A stretch of DNA of 64,000 nucleotides from Psettodes erumei (GCA_016785225.1 JAFBJZ010000612.1:248001-312000); one strand, 5' to 3'; shown: positions 47,780 through 62,569, counted from the stretch's first letter. The notes: generated by a model from the letters alone, not told the origin. A program made the numbers and translations.

Positions 47780-50700
47780 CCGCTGAGCAATCAGGGTTTG
47801 CTGCCACCCTGTATCGACCAATCATGAACAAATGACTAACTCACAATTCTCAGTTGACGAATCAGAAAGACAGAGTTTTGAGTTCTAAAGCACTATTTGG
47901 TGTGCTGGCTTTGCTTCTTGCCTTTCACAGATAGTATTAACTACAGAAGCTGTGAAGTTGAGCAAAGAGGTGATTTGAGACTTGTAGGTTGGTCAGTGAA
48001 CTATTTATCAGATAAAGGAGTTGTAAGCCTTAACTTTCAGCCTTTTAAGGCTGCTTATTTTTGCAGACAAGCAAAATTAAGAATGCAAACCCAATATCAA
48101 TACAATATTAATACAACGTCTACACATACATTTGTTTTACTTCTAAAGATTATTTACAAATTTAAATGTACTTTATTATGATCACTTTAGTTACAGATAC
48201 TGTAATTAGTTCAAAGTTGTCTTTTACCAGGTCTGTCCATTTACACTGATATGAGTAAAACAAAGAAAGTTACAATTCAATACATTGAATACATCAAATA
48301 TTTGATTAAAAAAATGTAGCGTTACCTCACCAAATTGAATAGATTGCAAAAGTAAATGAAATGTGAGCTGGTGGTTACAGCTACCCTGTTGAGATGCAGG
48401 GCAGTGTTGATTCCTGACTGGTTCACAAGAGGTACAGTATATATATCCAGCTTGGCTAGGATCAAAACATAGCACATCCAGTAGTCCTTCAGGACTGGAA
48501 CCTGAACATCCAACAGATGCTAGTGAACTGGGAACTCTCCACATCCAGTAGACATGTTACTCTCTACTACACTACTCTACCCCCAAAAAAAAAAAAAGAA
48601 ACTAAAAAAATGGGCTCTTCACTCTGATTCATCAGTTGCGCTCACTTCTTCCATGTGTCATTTCCGATTTGAGTTCAGTTTTCTGGCAACACTTTTAACA
48701 AATAAGGGCAAGCTGTTCTTCTTTTTGTAATTAGAAACCATGTGTTTATAAATGTTCTCTCTGATTAATGTTCCACAAGGTAATTGGTTGGCCTGGCAAA
48801 TATTGGATTTAATGGTTCTTGATTAGTTGCTCCTGAAATAGCATAATAGTAATTCATGAGAGGATTCTATCATCCAATTCCATGGCTATTAATTTTATCT
48901 TTTTCTTGTCTCTTTTGATTAAGTTTATTATTGAGAGCAAACATGCATTGCGAGAAGCATGCATGACGTAAATTTTAATTGCTTTGACCACAAACACGTT
49001 GTTCTCAGATTATAACTCTTGAAAGACCCTGCTTAATTTATGAAATTTGATGCATACCTTCCCATTTTGGCTATATCTGTTATGATTTGATGCATCTGAA
49101 ATGTAAAATTCTTGCTGAAGGTCGCAAACATGTTTGTACAAATGATCTTTGCCAAACTGAAAATAAATGCAATATTTCTTCACATAAAGTGAATAGCATT
49201 TGCTGGTGGAGGAAAAATTAAAAGAATATCTTTACATTACATCTCTCCACACACACACACTTACACAGGAGGACTGCTTTGATAATTTTGTTGCCATTAC
49301 TCACAAAAACAGCCACCAGAGGTATAATTAAGCCTCTAGTTGAGACATCTAATTAAAATCCTGACATTTGAGTGCTATTCAGACATAATTTTAGTGTTAG
49401 GATAAAATGTATAATTATGCATGACACTGGCATGCCGCATTAGCACATTTATCAATCAGAGTGACAATTACCCAGCTGACTGTATGTGTTTAAAGATTAT
49501 TTGCAGTGGCAGAGGCAATTATTGCAGGATGCAATGAATCAGTAATTCTTATATATGCAGAATTTTTAACATAATTTTATTTACAATTGTAGTCCTGGCT
49601 TTTGTTTTAAAATATGACTTATTTGGGCAACCAGCCCTTGGCTCTCTCTTTTTCTTAGTTATTTTCTTTTACCTCCCTAAGTATGCAAACATTTTGCTAA
49701 AAGACATCCACTAATTTGTGTATTTTTGGTAGTGGGTTTAGCATGGTATGCAATAAGCCCCTTAGTGTAAGTTTAGGGGCTGCTTCAAAATACTATGATA
49801 CCAGATTTAACATGACTACCCCCCTCTGCATAAAGCGAGGTGTCCAGTTTGCTGTGGTTAGTCAGTGTAATAAATGACTGGCAAATTCACAAATTTCAAT
49901 ATTCTAGTATGAAATATCATTAATAAATAGCTCTGTGTTCAACACACGTTATCGCCCAACATAATACCTGGCCTCACTACTGTCCCAGGCTGAATGGTAG
50001 CAAATCGCTGCAGACAGGACCTATAATCTTGTGTTAAACCATCCCAAATGAGATGATGCTTTTACAGCAGCAGCTTAACGCCCACAGCATTGAAATGAGA
50101 TGTTCAACAATCATATTAAGTATAAGTGTAATGTTGGTGTCTCTGCATACTTCTGGCCATGCAGTTTATGTTACAGAGCAATTCTTGCTACTTGTAAATT
50201 GATTTGATAATGATAGGAAGATTGTTGGTAAAACGTGAACATGTAGAAGATGGCTACTAGAGAGCAAATGCATACAGTACAGTATGGGCCCATCCACCAC
50301 CACGACCTTCACACACTTTATGGATGTGTCACTGAATTCCTGCATTGGCACTGAATGTTGAACATACTGTAAATCTATAATGCAGCATAGTTGTATGTGA
50401 ACAAAATTCATGGGAGACAGCATGAGTGCAAATACACACCAACACACGCATACACACACACACACTCACACGGAAGAGATCAGAGAGCAGTTTGACTCAG
50501 TGGATAATCTCTTCTGTGGTAAGTTATGGTGCCATCAGAGCATGAAACACATGACTGGAGCCCAGAGGCTGGAGAGGCCTCAGTGATGCAGCAACAGAGC
50601 CAGAGCTAAAAGGGACATGATGGCTGGTCTGGAAGAGAACTGCACACGCTGAGCTGGACAAAATGCTACATTACACATCTAATTGTTGCCCAGTGGACAT

Positions 50701-53700
50701 AGATCAAATAATAGCTAGACCCATGTTAACCCTTTCCTGTTTCTATCCTCTGTTGACCTAGGCATATTAGATATATCACCAGTTATTAGCTGAATTAGCC
50801 TTCAAACAGTTACAGTGATTTCTTTTTTCAATAACATAATTGTGTGGCTGTTACAGGCTCATGATCCAGTGTGGTCTGTCTGCCAGTAATCATATGTAAG
50901 TGTATGAGTTCATGTGTGCAGTGTGTGCAGTGTGCAGCATTATGGTGGCGTAAGACCTGACCAAAAAGTGCTTTCAGTAAGTCAACCAACTACAAAAAGC
51001 TGCAGAAAACAACAGAGGTGATCTTAAATGAAATGTATTGTTTATCATACTAGTTTCCACTATGCACGCTTATCCTTTTTCTATCCTTTCCTTTCCTAAA
51101 AAAATGTTTTGCATGCAAAATGCATCTCATAACTTACTGGGTCACACAGGAGAATGAATGGCTTCATTTTAGGTGATAAAAGGAGAAACACATTATCCCA
51201 AAATTCCCCCTGTGGCATGTATTGATGCACTTTGACAAAATTCCTAAAAATATGTGGGACAGGAAACAAAGGAAAAAATGAAAATGTGATAGTTCTAAAT
51301 AGAAGACAGATTCCACTGTATTATATGTATCTGTTTGGAGCAGAAACCTGTATAAACCCAATTCTAGAAACTCGTACTGATGGGTTATTCATGTGACAGT
51401 GAGAACATCTTGGAACTCATTACTGTTTACTTTCCATACAGGTGCATATGCCTTGGGTTATGTGTTTAACTTAGAAAAAAACTAAATATAGTGGTGACAT
51501 ACTGTAGGTAAAAGTGATGCTTCCTGCAGAGTGTGGACTTGCTGAACTCACTGGTGATTTTCTGCTTTATTTAGGAGTTTTTGACTCGTGTGCTCCCTTG
51601 CATAGTTACTTACTATCTCTGTATGTTTTCTCTCCTGTGGGATCGTCTGCACTGCCCTAGTGACTCATTTTGTGTCTGTCTGCGAGGTTTTGTGATTGCT
51701 TCAGTAAGATTTTTTTCAAATATCTGCATTTGGATATATAACACCATATCAAGCACAAACCACAGTGTGTTCATCTGTAATGGATCTCAGTGGGTAATGA
51801 CGGCAACATGTGGCACTGATGCGGAGTCAATGACATTTTTGCATAGACAGCAGGCAGTCTTCAGACAGCTGGTGGATAATGTTATTATATAATCATAATT
51901 ACTTTGATGTGAATAATTAACTCACTGTTTTCTATGAAAACAATACAGAGTATGAACTGTGTGCAGGCTGTCTGGCAAAAGATCAGTACCACGGGGTCAG
52001 GGCATGCTCCATTTGCACTCTAGTGTGTACAGCACTTCCATCTGTTTCAGTGGCTAAAAAACAGATTTTGGATCTAAAAACAATATTTGGACGATATCTC
52101 AGGTTAAATTGCTCAGTTGTGATTTATCTTGCTATAAAAACATTGTTAGGGCATCCCGAGATTGCAGAATTGTCCCATACTTATAATAAGACAGGGTTGG
52201 TTGGCGAAAAGCCCATTTGCAGTCTGTTTTTGTTATACACCCCTTTGACGTAGTGGTGTAGTAAAAATAGCAAGAGAAAACAAACTTTTGAATAGGAAGC
52301 ATCTGAGACAGTGTCCCATGCCCTGGATTATGGAATGGTCTCAAAGAGGAGATCATTGATTGATTTTCTTGTAAGAAACCATCTGTTGAACTAAATCAGG
52401 ACACTTTTTGGACTGTTTGTCAAAGATATTGCATCATATAGCCAGGAAGTATCAATAATCCTATTCTATGTAGTTGACAGGGGTTTTATTTGCTCTGTTG
52501 CTTGATTTCCCACAAGCGTGCAATTTGATTTAGATTTAATTCATTGGCATTTTAGCTCTGTGCTTAAAGGCAGAAGAAATATGGAGAAGTGTAAAACATT
52601 AATGGAGCAATGTAACATGGCACTATGAAGTGCCATCTACAATAGGAGGCTGTTTAACGGAGGTCAAATGAAATTGGGATGTCAAGCATAATTGGAATTA
52701 CATTGTATGGCTGTGATTCATGTTCTTTTTTCCCTGGGATTTGCAGAGAGGAATGGAGCTCAATCCTAATAGGAAATATTATCATATGAAATACAAATTT
52801 ACATCTGAGTCCCTCTAGGAAATTGCTTTCTGTGTTGCAGTGGCATATTAAATCATGTCATATAACTTTATGAAAACCCAAGTTGTGAAAATGGATGAAA
52901 GCAACCTTGAGTTTAGTTCAGTGTGGCTGGTGTAATATTTATACATGTAATTAGTTTTTCATGTTTGCCAGGGCTGCCAAGGTTTTGTGATGTATTTGAG
53001 GAATTCTATTTGAGGAAGATTGCAGAGGGTGAATAAGAAACCATCTATGATAGAAATGAATGAGAAAGTTGATGACATTGTTGGAAATTGTGTTTAATGT
53101 CCTTATTGTAACATTGTAATAAAACATGTATTCCAATTTTTGGCTTCAAATTACGTCATCTGAAGCGACGTTGCTCTTTAAGTGATTGTTCAAGCTGATT
53201 TATTGGTTGATAAAGAGGGTAAAACAGCTCAGTAACAGTATTCATTTTGCAAACAATGGAGTAAAGCGGTATTAAGCTATGATTTGACAGGCTCAGTCTA
53301 TTAAAGACACATACAGTACACTTACAAGATCTACATGCAGGCAAGATAGAAATATGGCACAGCTAACATTTTTCTTTTATTAACACTGGCTTTCTGATGG
53401 AGGACACGTGTATTAAACATGTGCACTGACTTTATTATTGATGCTGAAAACTTTGAAAGGGTGTTTGTAGGTGTAGGAATCTTTACCTAACTTCTTTTCT
53501 TTTTTTTTGGACTTATGAGGGCGTTGTGGTCTTTCCCTTTTTGGGAAATCATTTTGCTTGTGGGAAACTGGAGGAGGAAGAGCTAGAGAGGAAAAGAAGA
53601 AAGAGAGAGATGCGGTCCACTGCAGCAGAGAGGTGTTTCTTTGATGGCTGGCAGAGGCAGGAAATCACTAAATTTAATGCTCCATGTTAAACCCAGCAAC

Positions 53701-56060
53701 TCTCCAAGGCACACTTCAGACAGAATGAGGGAGGGAGGTGTACAACACTGCATGCAGGTGTGGGTATTGTGATTTCACTGCAAACGTATACTATATTTTG
53801 TCATGTTTCCACACTATGAAACAATTTCATAATGATTTCCATGACAAATACACAGATACCTAGATAAGACAGATATTTTAGCCTTCTTTACAGCCGCACC
53901 ACTCATTGCTCTCATAGCTTACTTCCAGAGACTCTGCTGACCAACTCTTTGTTTTCTGTTTGGAAACCTTTGTGGTTTATTTTCTGTTTTATTTTGATAG
54001 TGATAAATGAATGTTAATTTTGCTCCTGCCGGATGTATAAATAGGCAACTGTTTGCTGACACTTTCACCACACAGACTTGATAAAGTGATACTATTCAGT
54101 GTTAGTTTGTAGCCTGTTTGCTGACATGTGTGTAACTTGAACTAAGCAAACAATAAGGCTTTAGTAAAATGTTTAAAATGGTATCACTATTGCACTTTCA
54201 AGATCACTGCGGTAGCAGCAAGGCCATGTATAATTTAGACAACTGAGCCCTCCACTCACTCCTTGTACTGCTTTTTGGTCAACTTAACAACTCATTAAAC
54301 CAGTCTGTATGAGTTACTAAGCTCTGTGCTGTTTTCCCAAAAGTCATGAGTCTTACATGTGTGTTTGTACTGTAGATGAGAGTTTGCCTTTCTAAAGTAG
54401 CTTTGTGTAATTGCCTGCCTGTCAGCCTGCTCACTCTATCTACTTCTCTGTTCATTTTCTTTGTTCATCAATTGGTCAGAACTACTGATGTGAAACCTCT
54501 TGGTATGTGAGTGCTTGTCTTTGGATCAAAGATGAGTTTTTGTCCAAGTCCCAAGTCCCGGGTTGCCACAGGGAGACCCACACACCATCCCTATATCTCA
54601 GGTCACTTGTTTTCACCATCTAGCCAGCAACATTAAGAGGATGGTAGGGCAGATTATTTGTGTGATATGTTGTTTTTACCATGTCACAGTCAATCACTGG
54701 ATCCAGGAGGCTTTTCTTGGGTCAGCAGGGAAATGTTGAATCTTTGAGAAAATATTCCACCAGTGCATAGTAGCAGGATGTTTGTCTCATGTATGCATTT
54801 GTCTGTGATCAACCCTGTGTGTGTAGTGCTGCAGAATTCAGCATTATTGCCATCAGGCCAGACAGGCTGTCGGAAACTAACGAGGAAGAGACAGCATGTC
54901 TCTGAACCATTCATGAAAGTTTGGAGCAGAGCAGCTGCATGGACATTTCAACTTGTGGATAATACTCAATGGAGTCAGTAAAGTTTTATAAAGTCACCCT
55001 TATAATGGTCTCTGGTTACCTCTGGTTTATTTAAACTTCAGTCTTCAGAGAAGTTCTCTATTGGAGAACTGAGACATGCCTTGGCATATAACAATCAATG
55101 ACTACACAATGAGCGCAGGCATGATGATGGTAGTTATCTGCTCACTTGAAACTCTGCAAGAAAGCCAGAAAGTGCATTTCCCCAAAAATGATCAACTACT
55201 CATTTAATAAGTAAATGCATGGCATTTATATGGCATGTTTATAGTCTTAGACTACTCAAAATGCGTTACACTACACACCACTGATACATGCTTAGGGAAC
55301 ATCAGAACACTTCAATATCAGTATAGATTCTACATTCTGCTCACTTATTTCTCAACTGCCTTGAAATCACTGATACCACAAGGCCATTTCAGGGAAGTCA
55401 TACGATCTGCAGTACCATCTGACACAAGAAAACTAGTGTGAGCTGCTCTTCCTGCCAACTATCCCTTTCCCTGCCTAAGTGTGGTGGCACGGACTGCTCC
55501 AAGAGCACTGTGACATCATAATGGATCTTTAATGACCCACTCATTAGAAATCTCATTAAAGACCCCTCTGTACGAGCTCTTAAGAGAACAGGAGTGGGCG
55601 GCAAGAGAAATGTTTGCATAATAACATACTGATCATCTTTGAGTGTCATCTCCCACCTTTTTTATACTTCACGAGTCTCGCACTCCACAAGCTGTTAGTG
55701 TGGCTATGGAATGATAAGCAGTGTTCAGTTGTGTTTTCTTTTTTCTTTTTCAGTCATCTGCTCCTCTGAGATTTACCAGGCACTCTTAGACGGATCAAGG
55801 TCTTATTCCCCAAAAGTATTCCTCAAAACCACTCTGTTAGCTTACTGGAACAAAGATTGTTAATACTAGATATTTCATTTAAATTCCCAGCTTGGGAGGC
55901 GGTGCAGTAGTTGATAAACTGGCAGGAAACGAACCCATTTGGAGCCAACAGCCGTTTGACAATTCAGTGACACATACTCATTATAAACAACATGCAAGGC
56001 TTTTAACAGTCTTTATAAATCAAAGAACTAGTTTCTGTTTTAAGTGTGCAGATAGTAATA
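47780..56060. other. chrna6 3' flank and gene-free intergenic DNA
   Basis: The 3' UTR begins at 47780; an AATAAA at 49162-49167 is the first clear candidate polyadenylation signal, although an earlier non-canonical end is possible. No exon is recognised up to 56 kb on either strand. In particular, no minus-strand nicotinic subunit exon was found. Repeat-poor AT-rich blocks with homeodomain-type TAATTA/CTAATTA words stand out around 48840-49560 and 52540-52900. Confidence 0.55.
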
Positions 56061-56072
56061 CTGCAAGTACAC

Positions 56073-56258
56073 TGTGTGTGTGTGTGTGTGTGTCAACATA
56101 TTAGAAAAAAAATATTCCATATTAAGGTAGGCTGGGTGAATCATTATTCTTTGATAGCTGCCACAGCCATACCCTCAGGATACTGCAGAGGCTTCAAATG
56201 CTGGTCTGTTCCATGGTGGTATTATACTGTAGATTACAAGGTTTGTGTATATATATAT

Positions 56259-56335
<77 letters not shown>

Positions 56336-56429
56336 TATTGCAAGAGGCTGTATGGTGACAGAAACTGCACTCAATTGAGTGCAGTTTCTGAGACTGTATC
56401 TCTCTTTGTGACAGCTTAACTTGAAGATT

Positions 56430-56461
<32 letters not shown>

Positions 56462-56770
56462 TGCATGTGGGGGTGTGTGAGTGCATGGGATGAGCATGCG
56501 CGCATCAAGACATGCACTGTGTGCATGATGCTGGGAGCAGAGGGAGTAAAATAAGGAAGAGAGAAGGAGTCTGATTGAGTCATACCTTTAACTCCGCATC
56601 CAGAACATTTTTGTGACAACTTCAGTAGCCATGAGTGTAGACGGTGAGTCAGAAGAGAGTCGCTCTCTTTATCAGAATATTTGTGTGACGGCTTCAGAAG
56701 AAAAGAAGCAAGAGAAGCGGAGTGGAAATGACAGACTTGGTTCCACTTAATGCCAGTCCCATCATTTTTA

Positions 56771-56803
<33 letters not shown>
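56073..56803. repeat. Cluster of TG microsatellites with a TA and a GA tract
   Basis: Four TG tracts are packed into 730 bp: about 56073-56093, 56261-56318 (29 units, preceded by TA at 56248-56260 and followed by AG to 56335), 56432-56460 and 56772-56803. Alternating purine-pyrimidine DNA of this length can adopt left-handed Z form. Confidence 0.95.
56359..56390. repeat. Perfect 32-bp palindrome
   Basis: CAGAAACTGCACTCAA (56359-56374) is followed with no spacer by its exact reverse complement (56375-56390), centred on AATT. It lies between the two longest TG tracts of the cluster. Confidence 0.9.
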
Positions 56804-56807
<4 letters not shown>

Positions 56808-59800
56808 GTGTTCACTTGTGAGCCGCTTTGTTTTTCATTGAAAAGACCTTACATGCTGATGTTACATGACTGACAGATATAATAAAAAAATTATTATTTT
56901 CACTGTTCAAAACTTCACCTCTGTGGCGTATCAGCCTCTCAGATCAACTTTAGAACAGTGTGAACTTGTATTAATCACTCTGTCCACACAGTCATATCAT
57001 GGGGACTCACCTCTTCTTGAGTGAAATTTTAGGGTTAAGACTTTCCGTCAAGGTTAAGCTCATGTCAAGGACAGTGTAAGGGTTGGGGTAACTTTGGGTA
57101 ACACTTTTCTTTGTCTGACTTACAGAATCAGAAAAATAGCAGTAGCAATAGGCATTTATTTGCCCAACAAGACATACATCCCATTCTTTTAGTTTATCCT
57201 CTTCCAAAAGTGAAATATATTGTTGAAGTCACTTGAAATAAGTCTTCAAGTTCCTCTTTATGTGCCAGATTGGTCTCATCGCCATCCCCTGTGACCATTG
57301 TAATTGTCAACAAGCCACAGAAAGGTAAGATTTATTCTTCACTTTAAGTTTCTCAAACAAAACATTATAAGTTAACAAGAGAACAGGCTCCAAGGATGAA
57401 TGCTTGAGATCGAAACATTTCTCAGAACTGCACATTGGAGAATATGCACTGGGTCATTCAAAGACGTTTGTGTGGCTATTCATTTTATACTGATGCACAG
57501 CTTGTATATACTTTATGGTTTTTTTCCATTTCCTTTTTGTTATGTTGTCAATGCACATTGCTTTCAATCATTACAAGTCCAATTGTAATCAAGCTACCAT
57601 CTTGATGTGTCATCAGTGTTTATGAGGTGATGCCGCAGCACAGATATGGTTAATGTTAGTGCAAGTCTCCGGGGAATTCATGTAAATCAATATGATTACC
57701 TCCTAAGGACCAAGAACAAGTTTGTGTGTGTGTATGATTGTCATCCATTCCTATCTGTCCCTCAAGCCTTTAAGCATGAACTGGTGCACTAATGAAGCTG
57801 ACAACATGTCCTCTCTCACCATGTCTCTCAGTGTGAGCTTCACCCTCTTCCTCCACCCTTTCCTGTGGCCCCAGCATGTGCTGGGCAGTGGGCCCGGGAG
57901 GATATCCCTTGGTTTTCCGTATCATTGATAATTGACCGGCTCGGGGAATGGAGGAGTAGAATGGCCGAGTGAATGCTACCCTGCCACTGCAGCTGCTCCT
58001 GGCTGCCACAGCAACTGGAGCAGAAAATCAGACCTATCGCTTTGTCATAATCAGCAACGGATCACAATTCCCAATCTCCCGAACCCGCCGCGTCTGTCTG
58101 CCTGCTTCTTTTTTTTTTATCCACCTTTTTCTCTGTGCTCTGATTTTCGTTTGGTGATTTTATCTTTCTCAGATATCGTTTTACATGCAGGTGTCATATT
58201 TTTATCTTTTTTCCAGCCCTTCAAAAGCATCTGACCCATGCTGTTGCTTTTTGTGTGCACACATGAGCATGTGCAAACATCTATACCAGCTTTTACAAAG
58301 AGCTCTTTGCCCTCAACCATTCATTAGCACTACAGAACTTTGTAAGCGCCTTCCTCTTGGGAGTCTAACAGTGCAGAATGTGGACTACATGTGGTGGCTG
58401 CATGTTTGAGAGCTTGTTTTCTTTATCTCACACTCCTGTTCTGGCCTGAGAAGTCCCTACACAGTCCAACAAATCAATCTGAACGAGACACAAACAGTTA
58501 TTTCTCTTCTGTTCTCCAGATGTTTCCAGAGAACTCACAATTAAAATTCCCAATTCAGACTGGATCTAAACCATTCCCTGTGAAATCCAAAACTAATCCC
58601 CCATTTCTGTAGGTTGTGCTCTGTTCTTTGTTGTCCATCGGTAACCTTTTCACTCTCTCTCTCTCTCTCTAAGATGAACCAACTGAGAGGAGGAAGATTT
58701 AGCTTTTCTCCTCTGGGAGCTGCTCCTTCACTCAGCCGTACTGGATTACAGCTGGTGGATGAGGTTTTGCACCAGTCTTTTCATTGTTCACCCTCTGTGC
58801 AAGCGAGTGCTTGGATGTCTAGTTTCCTTCAGACTGTGTGTGTGTCTATTTGCTAGAGCAAATACGCTTGGGCAAATGTATGAATGTGTGTGTGTGACAT
58901 TTTTTTTCCTGAAATGAATGGCCTCTCAGTAAATGACTGGAAGTAATGATGTCGTGAAGGCTGTAGTCAAACAGAGAGAGAGCTATAGGACTCATTTGTC
59001 AAAGGACTCGAATTTGAAAGTGTGAATAGAAAGCCTCACAATGAAATAACTGCTTTATGAAATAAAAATAAAACTGATGATGTATTGGCACAAAAAGGAG
59101 GGCCAGTTGGAGGGAGTAAGGAAGGATATTAATGTGACATAACGTCGGTATGACAAATGACAGCAGCTGAAGTCCTAGATATTAGTGCCTGCAGCATGGA
59201 TTCTTAGTCATGTCATCATTCTTTTAATCGTCTTTTAGCTGTTTATATGCATGTACTTCAGTGTAAAGGTGCAGTCTCAGAGCTATCAGGCTAATGCACA
59301 ACACTCTCATGTTACCAGCATGTGATCACCATAAAGAGGCAAGGATCGCTCAAACTGGTCTCACTTAGTGTTTACTTTGTGTTGTTAAAACTGCATTTTT
59401 CATGGACGTAGATGGTACAGGAACACACACACACATACATGTGTACACAGCCACAGGCAAATGCTCCTGCTCCAATCTTAGTTTACCTTTTTCTTACTGT
59501 TTGGATGGAAAAGGTCACTGAACATATACTGAAGCATGACTGTTAAATGGCTGTGGGAATAACTGCAGTTTGAGCACTGAGGCATTTGTCAGTGTGTGTG
59601 TGTGTGTGGGGGGGGGGGCAGCCAGGTGTATAGGGCTTTTATGTTTTTGCAGTATTCTCTTGTCTGCTGTGGTGAGTTTAAAGGGCAGCAGCAATTTCAC
59701 AGTGACTGAGTGGTCCAACGTCCCCATTCTTTGACAAACATGGCACTTGTTCAGTGCTTTGCAACAGGGTGAATAATGGGTTCCACAATAGAACAAAAAG

Positions 59801-62560
59801 AAGCAGAAGGCAGACAGATGAACAGCTACTATGGTGCAGAAGAAAGAAAAAAGAACTCAGGAATTTTGCCACTTTTGCTAAAAAAAACCCCAGGGTTTTT
59901 CACATTTCTGTTGTAATTAAAGCACAGATTACTCTCACCGATCTCCCCTTGGCACCACTTGCCTTAATGAACTCCTTTTCTGAATTAACCTGGACTGGAA
60001 GTGAAATGAGACTAATTACTTGAGTAGTCCAGGATTACTTTACAATTTAGACCATCCACAATCTACATTTACCTCTGACCCTGGATAACAAGACTACTTA
60101 AGCACTTGTCATTTTCTGTGCACTGACACAGAAGTGGCAGAGTTTATTTGGGTGTTAGATAAGCAGGGAGTAGTGTGCCACTTGATCGTGTGCATGTGTG
60201 GTTGTCTGTGTGTGTGGAAGATAGGCTGGATTTACCCCTGGGCAAGTCTTGGCAACAACGACGTAGCGATCAGGTGCCCGAGTAAGACAGCAGTTAATGA
60301 GATACACAAATCCAACGAAAGAAGCCAAGTGGCAGACTTTCAAGCATGTGATCTGCGTGTGTGCAGTGAAGAACTGTGCAGTCGATAATGAATGAACCAT
60401 CAAAATTCCATGCATTTGTGTATTGTGTGTGTGTGTGTGTGTGTGTGTGGTTGTGCGTGGGTGCAGAATGATTCACCTTGCAGTTCTTCTTCCAGCTGCT
60501 GTTAGCTCAAACTTAATTAGGAGAGGGAGACCATCCCCTTCACCAGCTCGACCATGAGTTGTTTACGAGTCAACCAACTGCTTATTTGATTGCCTGAATA
60601 AATGACACAGAGCAAATGAATGTGAGCTCTCTGTTCCCTGTCAGATGGTCTGGCTGTCGGCCTTTTGCACCTCCATAAATCACTCCTATTCTTCACACTC
60701 TATCTGTTCTGCTATGCTAGTTGCCTTTTACACAGTGACACAATGCGTTTTCTATTACGTGCGAGGGAAAAAACCCCTGCTAAACCTACTGCAAGGCCTG
60801 ATTATATTCAAATGGGTCCTATTTTCACCCCCACCACTGTTAAGTGATCACAGGCATGAATCGAGCTAGAAGTAGATGCATATTTCTCAATTTCCCAACA
60901 GTGCATGGAAACTCTCTGAGAGATCAATAGCCAGATCACCTCATTTGCAAGGTTTGGACAGCAGGTAATTAGATAAATTGTGCTACAGTAAGTGCTTATC
61001 CTTGCCACTTTACCTTTTATCAGTGAAAGGTGATAGCTTTGGAATAACAACATACATAAAATAGGACAACCACCTCCAGTCTTGAGGGTTCGCTCGCACT
61101 GAAACCAGTCTCTAATCACGGTCCCACATACATTACACAGGCTGTAATCAGATTTGGTGTTCAGGATGCGATGTGGCAGAGCATATTCTTCCAGTCATTC
61201 GGGATCCTCTTTTCACTCCAGTGCACAGTGCCCTCACATCATTAGCATGGATTCCCTTTTGCTTGAAACATTCATTGCGCTTACGGCCTCACACACACTC
61301 CCCTGTGACCACAAAGAGATGAAAACACGGCACGTATGGTACTGTATGGCGTGACATGGCACAGCACAGCATGGCTTGTGAGTGTCTGCATGTACGTAGC
61401 CGAATGATTGGAGCATCAGATTGCACTCTCTGATGATGTACGATAATGTGCCAACTCACTGCCTATAAAACTGTGTGATGGCCTCTGAGAGGAATCTTAA
61501 CAGGTCACTGCTCTCCGGAAGATGATCCGAAAACCATTTATCATAAACTAAAGTGCTTCACGACATCCCCAGTAATACTCATCAAGCTAAGCAGCAATCC
61601 CTGTAGGTTAACACAATCTTTTGCTCTCTGCTTAAACTTTTGTGAAGTAACTTGAACTGCACCCTCGGTGAAGTCATGTTCCTAGTTGATGTCAGTCATG
61701 TTAAGGGGTGATGTGAGAATATGAAGCTTAAATTAAAGATTTCAGTTCACAATTGAGAAAAGAATGTTAAGTGTTTTCAGCAAGGGGTTTTCATTCCCAG
61801 TATCACTGGTAAATGCAGGAAATAGTGTGCCCTATATGCAGGAGGGGAACGGTGTGGACGTCAGGGTGGTCTGACTGTCATGCAGAAAAATTGAGTTCTC
61901 CAGTCACAGACCTGCAATTAACCTTAATGTATTTTTTTAATTTTACCATGGTTACCACGAGCAAGTGTTTTAGTAGCTGAACCCTACCTAACCTCGACCT
62001 CAGTTGCCCTGCGGCTAACTGGCTAAAAGGGGCACTTTTAGAAGTGGATAAATAAGATGTGATAAACATTGGTTCTGAACATAACATGGGATTTGGTAGA
62101 AACATCCACTGTCGTTCTTGTCTCGTGTTAGGGTTGGGTGATGAAATGCATATTTTTCAGCATTTCTCACCACACCCGTCAAGGGTGCTGAACCAGAAAT
62201 GAAAAGACCTGAGTGAGACGCTGCTGTTTAGCCTGATGGTAAATTAATGTTAAATTAAATAATAATTTCAGCTCAGAGTGTCAGACCCTTTTCACTTATA
62301 TTGTATTGTTATTGCAATGTCTGCATTTGTCTGGACCCAACCGCAATGTTTTAATCTAAGTGTGTTCAGATGTCATTATCATGTCATCATGGCAAATCAG
62401 GAAATGCAGGCACACTGCGTGCAAAAATACAGGTATCCACTTTCAAATAAGATGCAAACCTCTCCCTTACCTTCACCCTGAACATCAAAATTCATTTGAA
62501 ATCTGTACTTGTGGTTTTAAAAAAGAATGCCATTTATTTATGTATTTATTTATTGACTTC
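56804..62560. other. Intergenic DNA with candidate conserved blocks
   Basis: No exon is recognised. CT repeat at about 58652-58670, GT plus G run at about 59592-59618 and TG at about 60424-60449. The blocks 57780-58090 and 60480-61350 are free of simple repeats and look unlike their surroundings; they are candidate regulatory DNA without direct proof. Confidence 0.45.
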
Positions 62561-62569
62561 TTGATGGGG

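Noticed and set aside
56046..56486. Open frames encoding VCVCVC or THTHTH runs on both strands
   Set aside because: Direct translations of TG microsatellites, not genes.
62184..62192. RE1 half site (GGTGCTGAA) before the third gene
   Set aside because: The partner half CTGTCC is absent at the required spacing; a nine-base half match is expected by chance.
47780..62560. A minus-strand chrnb3 convergent with chrna6, as in mammals
   Set aside because: No minus-strand exon with Cys-loop, M1-M3 or M4 motifs was found in this stretch.
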